This document shows positions 16,825-25,675 of a stretch of DNA of 64,000 bases, piece after piece. The DNA is from an uncultured Bacteroidales bacterium. Lineage in GTDB: Bacteria; Bacteroidota; Bacteroidia; Bacteroidales; F082. Position numbers and translations under genes: made by a program. The first letter of the stretch is position 1, and every line of letters begins with the position of its first letter. The DNA lies in the NCBI GenBank assembly GCA_937906455.1, contig CALCYT010000033.1, positions 55,708-119,707 of the forward strand, in the 5' to 3' direction. The notes under the pieces were generated by a model. The model was not told the origin of the DNA. It saw only the letters and a program-made list of their open reading frames with translations, and searched no databases.

Positions 16825-18666
16825 TTATTTTAGAAGGTCATTAAACTTATTCTCTAACTCGCTGATTGTAAACGGCAGGCCCATCACCTTGTCGAATTGT
16901 TCGCAGCGATACTCCGGATAGTTCATGCGCAGATATTTGGCAAACTGTCCTCGGTTGATTTCGCACACCACAATCTTCTTATGTCCTTTCAGCACTTCTT
17001 CTGTGTTGCGTGGCAATGGCATGATGTAGTCGAAATGTGCATGAGCGATGCTCTTGCCTTCTGTCATCAGCTTCTCGACGGCGGTACGCACTGTGCCGTA
17101 TGTGCCGCCCCAGCTCACCACGAGGAGGTCGGCGTTCTTGTCACCGTAGATGTCTTGCAGCGGGATGTCGTTAGCCACACGGTTGATTTTCTCTTCACGA
17201 AGCTCTGTCATCAGCTGGTGGTTCTCAGGGTTAGTTGAAAGGTTACCCTTGCCGTTTTCCTTCTCGAGGCCGCCCACACGGTGACGAAGGCCAGGAGTTC
17301 CCGGCAGAGCCCATTCACGACGCAGCCATTTCTCGTCGCGGCGGAATGGCATATATTCCGGGTCGTTTGCCTTTGCGATAGGCGGTGTGATTGGTGGCAG
17401 TTCCGCCATACTCGGGATGCGGAACACCTCGGAGCCATTGCCTAAAGAGCCGTCGCTGAGCATGATGACAGGTGTCATATGCTCCATTGCGAGACGTGCA
17501 GCCTCATATGCGCTGTAGAAACAACCTGCTGAGCTGCGTGCTGCTATTACGATAAGAGGAGCGTCGCCGTTACGTCCGTAGAGAGCCTGCATAAGGTCGC
17601 TCTGCTCCATCTTGGTAGGAAGACCTGTTGAAGGACCGCCACGCTGCACGTCGATGATGACTAACGGAAGCTCGGTCATCACTGCCAGACCCATAGCCTC
17701 GCTCTTCAGCGAGAGACCGGGTCCTGATGTCGTGGTCACGGCGAGACAGCCAGTGTAGGCAGCACCTATCGACGACATGATACCGGCGATTTCGTCTTCA
17801 GCCTGATAAGCCTTGACATTGAGGTTCTTGTATTTTGTAAGTTCGGCAAGGATGTCGGTAGCAGGGGTGATGGGATAGCTTCCCAAGAAGAGCGGGCGTC
17901 CCGACTTCTCAGCGGCGGCCATCAAGCCCCATGCAGCGGCAGTATTGCCGGTGATGTTACGATATTTACCTTGCTTAAGGTCTGCGGCCTCCACCTTATA
18001 AGTGTTGGTGAAGAGCTCCCAAGTGTCAGCATAGTTGTAACCGGCGTCGAGAACGGTGCGGTTGGCCTTGATTACCTGGTCTTTGCCTTTGAACTTCGTT
18101 TCAAAATAAGCATAAACGCTGTCCAATCCACGGTTGAAGAGGTACATCACGATGCCAAGCGCGAACATGTTCTTCGACTTGAGCATCGACTTGTTATCCA
18201 TACCGAAATCTTTCAGTGCCTCTTTTGTAAGCTCCGAGATAGGGGCCTTTACAACTTGATAGTCAGCGAGAGTGCCGTCAACTGTCGGGTCGTCAGTATA
18301 GCCGGCTTTTTCCAAAGCTTTTTCCGTAATGGAATCGGAGTCAATGATAATGATAGTACCAGGACGGAGCCAACGCATGTTAGCTTTGATTGACGCAGGG
18401 TTCATCGCGACAAGCACATCGCAAAGATCACCTGTTGTGTGAACCGGTGTGTGTCCAAAATGCACCTGGAAACCGCTGACGCCAGCCACAGTACCTTGTG
18501 GAGGACGAATTTCCGCCGGATAGTCGGGGAAGGTGGCAAAATCATTGCCAGCTAAAGCCGTTGAATCGGAAAAGAGGTTTCCGGTCAGCTGCATACCGTC
18601 ACCAGAGTCACCCGCAAAACGGATGACCACGTGTTCAAGTTCTACAACTTTTGTCTTGTTAGCCAT
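16825..18666 (-). CDS. korA: 2-oxoacid:ferredoxin oxidoreductase, fused gamma-alpha subunit
   Basis: 613 residues. Residues about 10-190 are the gamma (catalytic/CoA-side) domain with VVIRFAGDSGDGMQLTG; from about 210 on is the alpha domain with GSYPITPATDILAEL, the AEDEIAGIMSSIGA segment and TTTSGPGLSLKSEAMGLAVM. The fused arrangement is the usual Bacteroidota form. It is an oxygen-sensitive enzyme of anaerobic carbon metabolism, working in the cytoplasm with KorB. Confidence 0.93.
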   Translation of the reverse strand: MANKTKVVELEHVVIRFAGDSGDGMQLTGNLFSDSTALAGNDFATFPDYPAEIRPPQGTVAGVSGFQVHFGHTPVHTTGDLCDVLVAMNPASIKANMRWLRPGTIIIIDSDSITEKALEKAGYTDDPTVDGTLADYQVVKAPISELTKEALKDFGMDNKSMLKSKNMFALGIVMYLFNRGLDSVYAYFETKFKGKDQVIKANRTVLDAGYNYADTWELFTNTYKVEAADLKQGKYRNITGNTAAAWGLMAAAEKSGRPLFLGSYPITPATDILAELTKYKNLNVKAYQAEDEIAGIMSSIGAAYTGCLAVTTTSGPGLSLKSEAMGLAVMTELPLVIIDVQRGGPSTGLPTKMEQSDLMQALYGRNGDAPLIVIAARSSAGCFYSAYEAARLAMEHMTPVIMLSDGSLGNGSEVFRIPSMAELPPITPPIAKANDPEYMPFRRDEKWLRREWALPGTPGLRHRVGGLEKENGKGNLSTNPENHQLMTELREEKINRVANDIPLQDIYGDKNADLLVVSWGGTYGTVRTAVEKLMTEGKSIAHAHFDYIMPLPRNTEEVLKGHKKIVVCEINRGQFAKYLRMNYPEYRCEQFDKVMGLPFTISELENKFNDLLK

Positions 18667-18747
18667 AAGAAAATGAATTTAATTTATTGTATTTTAATAA
18701 CTTAGATATTTTTCGTATCAATCATGGAATACTTCTGAAATTTTCTG

Positions 18748-18755
18748 CAAAGGTA
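18748..18755 (-). promoter_or_regulatory. Putative -7 box of korAB
   Basis: Minus strand TACCTTTG, about 80 bases before the korA ATG. I see no TTG at the expected distance upstream. The 226-base gap holds this box and the ferredoxin promoter; the rest is AT-rich with nothing else that I can identify. Confidence 0.4.
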
Positions 18756-18834
18756 AGCATATATTTCTTATAAAAAAAATAATTATCGGAAAATATTTTC
18801 GATTTCAAAAAAGAAAAAATATTTTTCAAAAATG

Positions 18835-18865
18835 TTGCTGCGTATTGGAAAAACCTATATCTTTG
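18835..18865 (+). promoter_or_regulatory. Ferredoxin promoter (TTG-N20-TATCTTTG)
   Basis: TTG at 18835-18837, 20 bases, TATCTTTG at 18858-18865; the ATG follows 27 bases later. A textbook match to the Bacteroidota promoter. Confidence 0.75.
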
Positions 18866-18892
18866 CAGAAAATTTCTAAACTAAAAAAAATT

Positions 18893-19060
18893 ATGGCATA
18901 CAAAATTTTAGACAGCTGTGTGGCTTGCGGTACTTGCATCGACGAGTGCCCGGTCGGCGCTATTTCAGAAGGTAGCATCTATTCAATCAACGCTGACAAC
19001 TGCGTTTCATGCGGCACATGCGCAAGCGTTTGCCCTAACGAAGCTATCGTTGAGGACTAA
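18893..19060 (+). CDS. 2[4Fe-4S] clostridial-type ferredoxin
   Basis: A 55-residue electron carrier with two complete CxxCxxCxxxCP motifs (CVACGTCIDECP and CVSCGTCASVCP), each able to hold a [4Fe-4S] cluster. The ATG at 18893 (MAYKILDSC) is chosen; an in-frame TTG 16 codons upstream lies before the promoter box and is not used. It is divergent from korAB and ends in a strong terminator, so it is a single-gene transcript. It is the likely acceptor for KorAB. Confidence 0.95.
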   Translation: MAYKILDSCVACGTCIDECPVGAISEGSIYSINADNCVSCGTCASVCPNEAIVED

Positions 19061-19083
19061 TAGGCACGCTGCTTCAATGTTAA

Positions 19084-19112
19084 AAATGGACGGCAAAGCC
19101 GTCCATTTTTTA
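19084..19112. terminator. Terminator between ferredoxin and GH2 gene
   Basis: AAATGGACGGC - AAA - GCCGTCCATTT, an 11-base-pair perfect stem with T-rich DNA on the plus side; it also touches the stop codon of the convergent GH2 gene. Confidence 0.85.
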
Positions 19113-20921
19113 TTTCTTAAAGTAATTTGAAATCTTCAGGTTTATCTCGCGCAAACGCTGCTCATCGAGTTTGACGACTTCCCTGTCGTAAGTCATCAGG
19201 CCGTTCAACTCCACCTCGCAGTCGGTGGTCTGGGTGTAAACAGCCGCCGAGAACCCGCGCGGGATGAGGCTTAACAGCTTGTTGGCGTATTCCACGTATG
19301 TGTCGGTGACTTTCTCCTCAGAATCATATTCAACATAGCCCCAGCCTTTCGACGGCACCCATGTATGTCCCTCTACTTTGCGTCCTATTCCGCCGTATTC
19401 GCCGAGGACGGTGGCTCGCATGGCATCGTAGAAAAACATCTCCGGCTGCGGATAATGATGAATATCAAGGATATCGCCCACAGGATAGTGATTACCTCCC
19501 GAGGCCGGATTCACTAAGCGTGAGGGGTCGTAACTCTTGGTCCACTCAACGATTTCAGGTGTCTTGAACTGTCCCCACGACTCGTTGAACGGCACCCAAA
19601 CGCCAATGGAAGGCACAGAATAGAGGTAATCGATTATTTCTTTCCATTCTTTTTTGTAGTTGGCCTCCGATTCCGGTGTACGTGCGCTCAACGCCCCGTC
19701 GAAATATCTGTCGGTGACCCAGCCCGGCCCGCGACCGCCAGACGGCATATCCTGCCACACGATGACTCCCAAGCGGTCGCAATGGTAGTACCATCGTGCA
19801 GGTTCGACTTTGACGTGCTTGCGAATCATGTTATAGCCGAAGTCCTTGGTTTTTCGGATGTCGTAAGCCAGAGCCTCATCGCACGGGGCGGTGTAGAGAC
19901 CGTCACACCACCAGCCCTGGTCGAGCGGACCGAACATGAAAACCGGCTCGTTATTGAGCATCAGACGCACAATGCCGTTCTCGTCCTTCGCCGTGCTGAA
20001 TTTGCGCATAGCAAAATACCCCTTAACCTTGTCAACAACCTTATCTCCTTGATACAGAGTCACTTCCAAGTCATACAAGAACGGGTCATCGGGTGACCAC
20101 AAACGCGCATCGGCTGGCATCGGCACCTCGACATCCTCACCGTTTATTGAACAGGCTCTTGCCTCAACTGCCGTTGACTTGCACACGACGATTTCAACTT
20201 TTTTATCAGCTGCGGCATTCGCGACATTAGTTTTTACCGTAACTTTGTGATTATCAACATCTGGCGCAATCTTCAAGTCAACGATATGGTTTTCATTGAC
20301 AGGTTCAAGCCACACCGTCTGCCATATTCCGGTGACAGGAGTGTACCATATTCCGCGAGGTTTCACATGTTGTTTACCGCAAGGCTGCTCGCCGTTGTCG
20401 GTGGGGTCCCACACTCTGACAACGAGTTTGTTGCCTTTTTTGTTCAAAGCTTGAGTGACGTCAATCGAAAACGGAGTGTAACCGCCTGTGTGTGAGCCTA
20501 CTTTTATGTCATTCACCCAAACATCACATTTCCAATCGACAGCGCCGAAATGCAACAGCACTCGTCTCCCTTTCCAATTTGACGGCACCTCAAATTCACG
20601 ATGATACCAGAGTTCATTGTCTTTTCCGACATATTTCTGCACTCCCGACAACGACGACTCGACACAGAACGGCACCAAAATCTTGCCGTCAAACTCGCCA
20701 ATGACATTATTTCCTTTCGGACGTATCGCATAATCCCATAAGCCATTGAGGTTCAGCCAACTATCTCGTGCCATTTGCGGACGAGGATATTCCTGCCAAA
20801 CATTTTCAGGTGTCACTTCCGAAGCCCAGCGTGTCTTCAAACTGTCTCCCGCAGGAGAATATTGCGCCACAGCCATTTGACTGACAATCAAGCAAATAGC
20901 CACAAAAAACCATCTTTTCAT
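19110..20921 (-). CDS. Secreted glycoside hydrolase family 2 enzyme
   Basis: A 603-residue exported protein (signal peptide ending AVAQ at about 20). Order: GH2 jelly-roll sugar-binding domain (about 35-200), immunoglobulin-like domain (about 200-310), TIM barrel (about 315-603). Catalytic residues are visible: acid/base Glu447 in FNESWGQ and nucleophile Glu508 in LGEYGG. GH2 enzymes are beta-galactosidases, glucuronidases or mannosidases; the specificity is not readable. It starts three bases after the DUF2490 gene, so it is the last gene of the marR/VTC block. Confidence 0.9.
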   Translation of the reverse strand: MKRWFFVAICLIVSQMAVAQYSPAGDSLKTRWASEVTPENVWQEYPRPQMARDSWLNLNGLWDYAIRPKGNNVIGEFDGKILVPFCVESSLSGVQKYVGKDNELWYHREFEVPSNWKGRRVLLHFGAVDWKCDVWVNDIKVGSHTGGYTPFSIDVTQALNKKGNKLVVRVWDPTDNGEQPCGKQHVKPRGIWYTPVTGIWQTVWLEPVNENHIVDLKIAPDVDNHKVTVKTNVANAAADKKVEIVVCKSTAVEARACSINGEDVEVPMPADARLWSPDDPFLYDLEVTLYQGDKVVDKVKGYFAMRKFSTAKDENGIVRLMLNNEPVFMFGPLDQGWWCDGLYTAPCDEALAYDIRKTKDFGYNMIRKHVKVEPARWYYHCDRLGVIVWQDMPSGGRGPGWVTDRYFDGALSARTPESEANYKKEWKEIIDYLYSVPSIGVWVPFNESWGQFKTPEIVEWTKSYDPSRLVNPASGGNHYPVGDILDIHHYPQPEMFFYDAMRATVLGEYGGIGRKVEGHTWVPSKGWGYVEYDSEEKVTDTYVEYANKLLSLIPRGFSAAVYTQTTDCEVELNGLMTYDREVVKLDEQRLREINLKISNYFKK

Positions 20922-20924
20922 ATT

Positions 20925-21656
20925 CTAATGTTTAAATTTCCAGCCAAGTCCGAAATAAATCGTCCTAATCTGGTCTTTTTCAATGTAAATATCTCGGTAA
21001 TCTCTTATGAATGCCGTCAAGTGCTGGCGTTTTGTGAGACGGTAATCGACTTCTGCTGAAAGAAGCAAAGTATTCAGTCCCAAGCGTTTATCTTTGTTAA
21101 AAGCAGAATAAATCTCTCCTGCCAAGGTATACTTATATCTGCTGAAACGACGTTGATATGTCACCGACAGTCTGTTTCGCCAACAATATTCAGGAGCGTA
21201 GTTGTAATACCCCCTTAATTCGTCGTGATACAGGGTGATAAAACGCATCCTATAGCCAAAATCCCAGTTTCTATAGGTGTATTTATAAGATGCATTAACA
21301 AAAACACGATATCGGTTTCTATAAATATGCTTCCCCGTGTATTTATTGATATAATCGAAGCCTGCACCAACCTTGAGACTATATTTGGGGAACGTGTAAT
21401 TGACTCCCAAAGTGGTTTTTGAACGCGAATATTGTGAGAAATCGTTGTCAAAACGCAGGTCTTCTTTCAGCCAGACATCAAAATCGCCATAGAAATTATT
21501 CTCGTATTCCGCTTGCAAAATCGACCCGTAATCCGTTGAGTTCTGGGCGTTTGCAATTTTGGGGCATAAAAACGCACACAATAAAATCGTCAAGGCAGAG
21601 ATGACATAAATCGCGTCTCCACCGGATAATTTATCATGTCGCATTTTGTAAATCAT
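20925..21656 (-). CDS. DUF2490 outer-membrane beta-barrel protein
   Basis: 243 residues, signal peptide ending IANAQ (about residue 38 from the first ATG; a second Met at residue 5 is an alternative start). The remainder is alternating aromatic/basic strands with the Y-R-N-R-xRV and RNRLSVTYQRRF style of DUF2490, an outer-membrane family of unknown role. Its ATG overlaps the stop of the DUF4956 gene (ATGA), which couples the two. Confidence 0.8.
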   Translation of the reverse strand: MIYKMRHDKLSGGDAIYVISALTILLCAFLCPKIANAQNSTDYGSILQAEYENNFYGDFDVWLKEDLRFDNDFSQYSRSKTTLGVNYTFPKYSLKVGAGFDYINKYTGKHIYRNRYRVFVNASYKYTYRNWDFGYRMRFITLYHDELRGYYNYAPEYCWRNRLSVTYQRRFSRYKYTLAGEIYSAFNKDKRLGLNTLLLSAEVDYRLTKRQHLTAFIRDYRDIYIEKDQIRTIYFGLGWKFKH

Positions 21657-22378
21657 TGAAAATCTTTCAGTTTAGTGATGTTATTGATAGTATTTTGCGT
21701 TTTTGCGAAAGGCTTGTACGTCACCTTCACATACGCCACGTCGCGCAGGAAATCGATGTGTCCGACCTCAAACTCCACTATGTCGAGACCAGTGCGTTCC
21801 TTCAAATCGGCCAAAAGCTCATCCTCACGACCATGTTTCACATTTTCAATCTTGTCGTAAAGAATCACTTTAGTCTCAGTGCGTCTTGTGGTGATGATAT
21901 CGCTCTCGAAAAGCCATATCGAAATGATAAACAAGGCGTTAGTCACCAGAAGCTCGACATAGCTCACTGTCAGGGCAAGTCCGTTGATGATTGATATTCC
22001 GATGATGATGAACAGATATGTCATCTCCCTGATTTTCAGGGTCTCCGTTCGATAACGAATCATTCCGAAGATGGCGAACAGTCCCAACGCGAAGCTGATT
22101 TGCATCTTCATGTTATCCATCAGGATGATGAGGAGGAAAATCGTCACGGCGAAGAGCATAAACGTGAAATAATAGTCGTTTCTGCGGCTTTTCGGGTAAT
22201 AGAAGCACCTCACGATAATCCAGCACACCAAGAAATGGAATGCGAAACGAATCAATAGTGTCCACAAGCTTGTCATGTCAACGAGCGGCACGCCGAGGAA
22301 CCCGGATTCGAAAGCGTCGCCGCCAAACTCGCGGGCGATGTCGGGGTCAAAGTTCTGCATTTTCTGAAGTAACAGCAT
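21653..22378 (-). CDS. DUF4956 inner-membrane protein
   Basis: A 241-residue protein with four or more membrane helices between about residues 28 and 145 (LLIRFAFHFLVCWIIVRCFY, YFTFMLFAVTIFLLIILM, and two more), then a cytoplasmic alpha/beta domain. The segment GLFAIFGMIRYRTETLKIREM is characteristic of DUF4956. The family is almost always next to VTC-type polyphosphate polymerases, as here, where its start overlaps the end of the VTC gene. A second Met at residue 7 would reduce the overlap from 32 to 14 bases. Confidence 0.88.
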   Translation of the reverse strand: MLLLQKMQNFDPDIAREFGGDAFESGFLGVPLVDMTSLWTLLIRFAFHFLVCWIIVRCFYYPKSRRNDYYFTFMLFAVTIFLLIILMDNMKMQISFALGLFAIFGMIRYRTETLKIREMTYLFIIIGISIINGLALTVSYVELLVTNALFIISIWLFESDIITTRRTETKVILYDKIENVKHGREDELLADLKERTGLDIVEFEVGHIDFLRDVAYVKVTYKPFAKTQNTINNITKLKDFQ

Positions 22379-23150
22379 ATTCTCTAAGTTTTTTCAATTT
22401 CTGAAGTTTTATTATTTTCTTTTTAAAACGATTCTGTTTCAAATTTTTGTCTGTCATAGCCCTTCCGATACAATACTTACTGATACTCAATGGCTTGACG
22501 CGCAGTTCAAACAAAGTTTTCTGAAACACCGACTCGCATTGTCCGTCACGTTTCAACTCCATGATTACCAAAGGAGCTATCCCGCATTCGTTTCCGTTTT
22601 CAAAATTATGGAAACGCACATTGAAATCGACGGTTATTCTCTCTGTTTTACCCTTGTTTACCACGGTGATACGGTCAAAAGTGGTGGAGAGTTTCTTTTG
22701 AAAGCCGTCGAAATCATAATCAGGGAGCTGTTTTTCGACAAACTCGCGTGTGGCGGGGTCTGATTTGAGGTCAGAAAACACGTTCTCACCCACTTCAATG
22801 CGTTTTTTCTTGGTCCGACCGTGGTTGTTTTTATGTTTCACCTCGCAGAAAAAGTTGCCAGTGTCGACATAATTCCTCACCCTTAACTTATCGCGTTTCA
22901 GTTTCTTGTCCTGATGGATGATATACATGTGATTATCAACGGTATCGTAGTAGATGCTGTCGTATGCGGCAATGCGTTTACCGTCGATTTCCTGCACAAA
23001 ATAGTCATTTTTTATCAGTGAGAACAGTTTTGTGACAGTCAAATCGTCGGCTACATATTTTGCATCGACACGGTTCATCAGCTTCACGGCACTCATCTCG
23101 TCAAGGCTGATTGGTGACATCTCTTTCAATATGTCATCAAGTCGCTCCAC
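22347..23150 (-). CDS. VTC-domain polyphosphate polymerase-like protein
   Basis: 267 residues of the CYTH/VTC superfamily. Visible are the N-terminal MNRVDAKYVADD, the basic tunnel strands KLRVRNYVD and VKHKNNHGRTKKKRIEV, and a late VIMELKRDG with the acidic metal ligand. VTC proteins make polyphosphate from nucleoside triphosphate; the bacterial members are usually paired with DUF4956. Cytoplasmic, probably membrane-associated through its partner. The basic residues needed to bind polyphosphate are there, but activity is inferred. Confidence 0.85.
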   Translation of the reverse strand: MERLDDILKEMSPISLDEMSAVKLMNRVDAKYVADDLTVTKLFSLIKNDYFVQEIDGKRIAAYDSIYYDTVDNHMYIIHQDKKLKRDKLRVRNYVDTGNFFCEVKHKNNHGRTKKKRIEVGENVFSDLKSDPATREFVEKQLPDYDFDGFQKKLSTTFDRITVVNKGKTERITVDFNVRFHNFENGNECGIAPLVIMELKRDGQCESVFQKTLFELRVKPLSISKYCIGRAMTDKNLKQNRFKKKIIKLQKLKKLREYAVTSENAEL

Positions 23151-23578
23151 TATCTGAATATTAGCTCAAACTCTTTCACCGACTCAAGTTTGCCGTTCGG
23201 GTAATAGTTCAACTGGCGTTTTTTGCTGCCGTCTTCATTATACTCGAACTTCCTGATTCTCACCACTTTATCACGGTCGTTGTATTCTATTTCCCTCAGC
23301 ACTTTCGATGCCGGGTCAATAGGATCGACATATTCGCTGACAACACGTGATTTCTGTCCGTAGGAAGCATATTCGATCTCTTCTATTTTTCTTCCGAGGG
23401 AATCGTATGTTGTCACGTGGTCCAAAAAAGCCTGTTTTGCGCCTGTTTGTGTATTCCACTCCTTGATTGTCAAGCCTTTACGTTTCTGACGTTTGATAAG
23501 AGTCTCCGGCGTCACCTGTTGCGCAAAAGCCGGAATAATCATCGACAACAAGAACGAAAATATTAAAAACTTTTTCAT
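23150..23578 (-). CDS. Small secreted protein with YD/MORN-like strands
   Basis: 142 residues from the ATG at 23578 (MKKFLIFSFLLSM), which begins a clean signal peptide ending PAFAQ; an upstream in-frame Met would put nine extra residues before it. The mature part reads like wall/Rhs YD-repeat strands (VTTYDSLGRKIEEIEYASYG, then NEDGSKKRQLNYYPNGKL). No catalytic residues. Its stop overlaps the VTC start by one base. Function unknown; probably a periplasmic or surface partner of the polyphosphate system. Confidence 0.7.
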   Translation of the reverse strand: MKKFLIFSFLLSMIIPAFAQQVTPETLIKRQKRKGLTIKEWNTQTGAKQAFLDHVTTYDSLGRKIEEIEYASYGQKSRVVSEYVDPIDPASKVLREIEYNDRDKVVRIRKFEYNEDGSKKRQLNYYPNGKLESVKEFELIFR

Positions 23579-23601
23579 ATTTGAATGTAAATAATTGATT
23601 A

Positions 23602-24315
23602 TCAAACTTGTATTCTAACAAAAAAAGTCGTATCCGGTTCCATCTCGATTATTTCGCCGGCATTTTCAATTGTAAGAGTTTCTATCATAGGTGAAGGCAC
23701 TTCCGCCGAGTTTTCGGTGAATGTAAATATCTCATAATCACCGGGTTGCAGTTTCTGAAAAGCGAAGATGCCGTCTAATCCCACTCTTGTGTCATCGAAA
23801 TGGTAGTCATCGCCGGCATTTCTGATATAAACACGATGTTCGTAAGCCCAGCCCTCTCCGCGTTTGGTGCCGTTATGGTAATATTCAGCATACACTTTAC
23901 CTTTCACGATGGATGTGCCGTATGCCTTGCCGGAATGGATATACAGCGTTGAGACATTGCCGGTTTCTCCTCTTCCTATTGATATTGAAGCTTTTACGGG
24001 CACTTTCTCGCCGGAAGGCAGAGTGGAGTAGGCGAACACGGTATAATCACCTTTGGTCAGATATTTAAACTGATAAAAGCCCTTGTCATCGGTCTCAACA
24101 TCGTCGCCATAGAACTCTGAGTTGCCATAAACGATGAAGACGTCGGTCTTTGACGCGTCAACAGTGTCGGCCGGAAGAGTGTAATTGTCATCCGGATGGT
24201 TGATAAGCTTGACATAGCCCTGCACGGTGCCGGTTCCGCCCTCGCCCTCGTTTTTATTACATGAAACGAGCAGCACTAAACTCATGAAAATTAATCCGAT
24301 ACATTTGATTTTCAT
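23602..24315 (-). CDS. Lipoprotein with carboxypeptidase-regulatory-like domains
   Basis: 237 residues, lipobox LLVSC (Cys about 19) followed by a Gly-rich linker, then two beta-sandwich modules: GTVQGYVKLIN ... DDKGFYQFKYLTKGDYTVFAY (about 30-110) and KGKVYAEYY ... LDGIFAFQKLQPGDYEIFTF (about 138-215). These look like the CarboxypepD_reg/SdrD_B fold seen in surface proteins. It lies 37 bases after marR and is the second gene of the block. Confidence 0.75.
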   Translation of the reverse strand: MKIKCIGLIFMSLVLLVSCNKNEGEGGTGTVQGYVKLINHPDDNYTLPADTVDASKTDVFIVYGNSEFYGDDVETDDKGFYQFKYLTKGDYTVFAYSTLPSGEKVPVKASISIGRGETGNVSTLYIHSGKAYGTSIVKGKVYAEYYHNGTKRGEGWAYEHRVYIRNAGDDYHFDDTRVGLDGIFAFQKLQPGDYEIFTFTENSAEVPSPMIETLTIENAGEIIEMEPDTTFFVRIQV

Positions 24316-24352
24316 ATAAACTTGATATTAAAAATTCATTCTTTTTCAAGAT

Positions 24353-24784
24353 TCATTCTTGTTCAAGATTAGCCTTCATTTGCAACATTACTTTCACGAA
24401 AGTGTCAAGGTCTTGTGTGTCAATACTTTGTATGACATCATTCATAAAATTTATAGCCACATCGGTAGTGATTTTCTCCAAAGCCAACCCTTCATCAGTA
24501 AGTTCTATTTTATTGATTCTGCGGTCGTTTTCATCCACCACACGTGTCACAAGACTCTTTTTCTCTAAGGAATCGATGATTTTGGTGACAGAGTTTTTGT
24601 CTTTTTGAATAATGTCAGCGATGTTTTGCTGCGACAGTGACTGTTGTTCCCACAAGATATCCAGCACCAGATACTGTTCCGGTGTGACATTGATTCCGTT
24701 TGCCTGCAACTCGTCAAAAAAATTCTTCTTAATCCTCGAATTAAGAATATTCACGTACACGGCGATTTCCTTAATGAGCATCAT
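24353..24784 (-). CDS. MarR-family transcriptional regulator
   Basis: 143 residues with the MarR winged helix: INVTPEQYLVLDILWEQ (helix 2), LSQQNIADIIQKDKNSVTKIIDSLEKKSLVTR (recognition helix and start of wing), DENDRRINKIELTDEG (wing). It sits at the head of the lipoprotein-YD-VTC-DUF4956-DUF2490-GH2 block with 37 bases to the next gene and no terminator, so it is probably co-transcribed and may be an autoregulator. Ligand unknown. Confidence 0.9.
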   Translation of the reverse strand: MMLIKEIAVYVNILNSRIKKNFFDELQANGINVTPEQYLVLDILWEQQSLSQQNIADIIQKDKNSVTKIIDSLEKKSLVTRVVDENDRRINKIELTDEGLALEKITTDVAINFMNDVIQSIDTQDLDTFVKVMLQMKANLEQE

Positions 24785-24809
24785 AAGGCTTAAATGTTAA
24801 TTTTCACCG

Positions 24810-24839
24810 CAAAGATAGTAATTTTTTTGAAACGTCAAA
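24810..24839 (-). promoter_or_regulatory. Promoter of the marR-VTC-GH2 block
   Basis: Minus strand TTTTG starting at 24839/24840, 18 bases, then TATCTTTG at 24810-24817; the marR ATG is 25 bases downstream. I found no clear palindrome that would be a MarR operator. Confidence 0.6.
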
Positions 24840-24849
24840 AAAAAATCGA

Positions 24850-25674
24850 TTATTTCTTTTTTATTGGGCTATCCGGTTCTTTTGCCATCATCCTATATTC
24901 CGCCCATTCGACGAAATGAGGAAAATAAAAGTCAAAGAATTTTGTCATTTTACCCGTCGGGGTCAGTACCATCTCTTTTTTCCGTGATTTCAGGCCGCGC
25001 GCCAATTTTTTGGCCACTTTCTCGGCCGACATCATTTTATCCTCATTGCGAGGTGTCATGCCTTGTGGTGAGCCATCGGCCAAAAGTGCCACGTTTCTGA
25101 TGTTTGATGCTGTAAAACCCGGGGCGAACACCATGACATGCAGTCCGTCGTACCTATGTTCTACGCGCAGGGTGTCAAGAAAGCCCCTGATGGCGAATTT
25201 TGACGCCGCATAGCCTGTCCTGCCAGGCAGTCCGATGAATCCGGCTATTGAGACAACGCCCACCACGCTGCCTTTCGACTCTAAAAGATAGGGCAAGGCG
25301 TATTTGGTGCAATAGACGGTTCCCCAGAAGTTAGTGTCAACCAGTCGTCTGATGACGTCGAGGTCGAGGTCGTTGAACATGGCACGCATGGATATTCCGG
25401 CGTTATTAACGAGTATATCTATGCGTCCGAATCTTTTTACGGTCTCATCAATAAGGTTTTTGCAGTCCGCCTCCACTGACACGTCGGTCTTGACACACAA
25501 CATGTTATCAGCTGCCGGCGACTCCTTTCGCAGTGTTTCCATCTTTTCGATAGAGCGTGCCGCCATCACCACCTTGGCATCGTGCGAAGCGAACAACACA
25601 GCCGTAGCCAGCCCTATTCCGGAGCTGGCTCCGGTCACTATAACAACTTTATCCTTTAAAAATTTATAGTTCAT
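24850..25674 (-). CDS. Short-chain dehydrogenase/reductase, keto-base reductase candidate
   Basis: 274 residues of the classical SDR family: cofactor motif VTGASSGIG at about 13-21, NNAGIS at about 90, catalytic Ser before IGLPGRTGYAASKFA with Tyr and Lys. The Arg after the first strand (AARS) suggests NADPH. It begins one base after the oxoamine synthase stops, so the two are one transcript. By context it could reduce the 3-keto group of the product (3-ketosphinganine or 3-ketocapnine). The C-terminal 30 residues are basic and may touch the membrane. Confidence 0.85.
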   Translation of the reverse strand: MNYKFLKDKVVIVTGASSGIGLATAVLFASHDAKVVMAARSIEKMETLRKESPAADNMLCVKTDVSVEADCKNLIDETVKRFGRIDILVNNAGISMRAMFNDLDLDVIRRLVDTNFWGTVYCTKYALPYLLESKGSVVGVVSIAGFIGLPGRTGYAASKFAIRGFLDTLRVEHRYDGLHVMVFAPGFTASNIRNVALLADGSPQGMTPRNEDKMMSAEKVAKKLARGLKSRKKEMVLTPTGKMTKFFDFYFPHFVEWAEYRMMAKEPDSPIKKK

Positions 25675-25675
25675 C

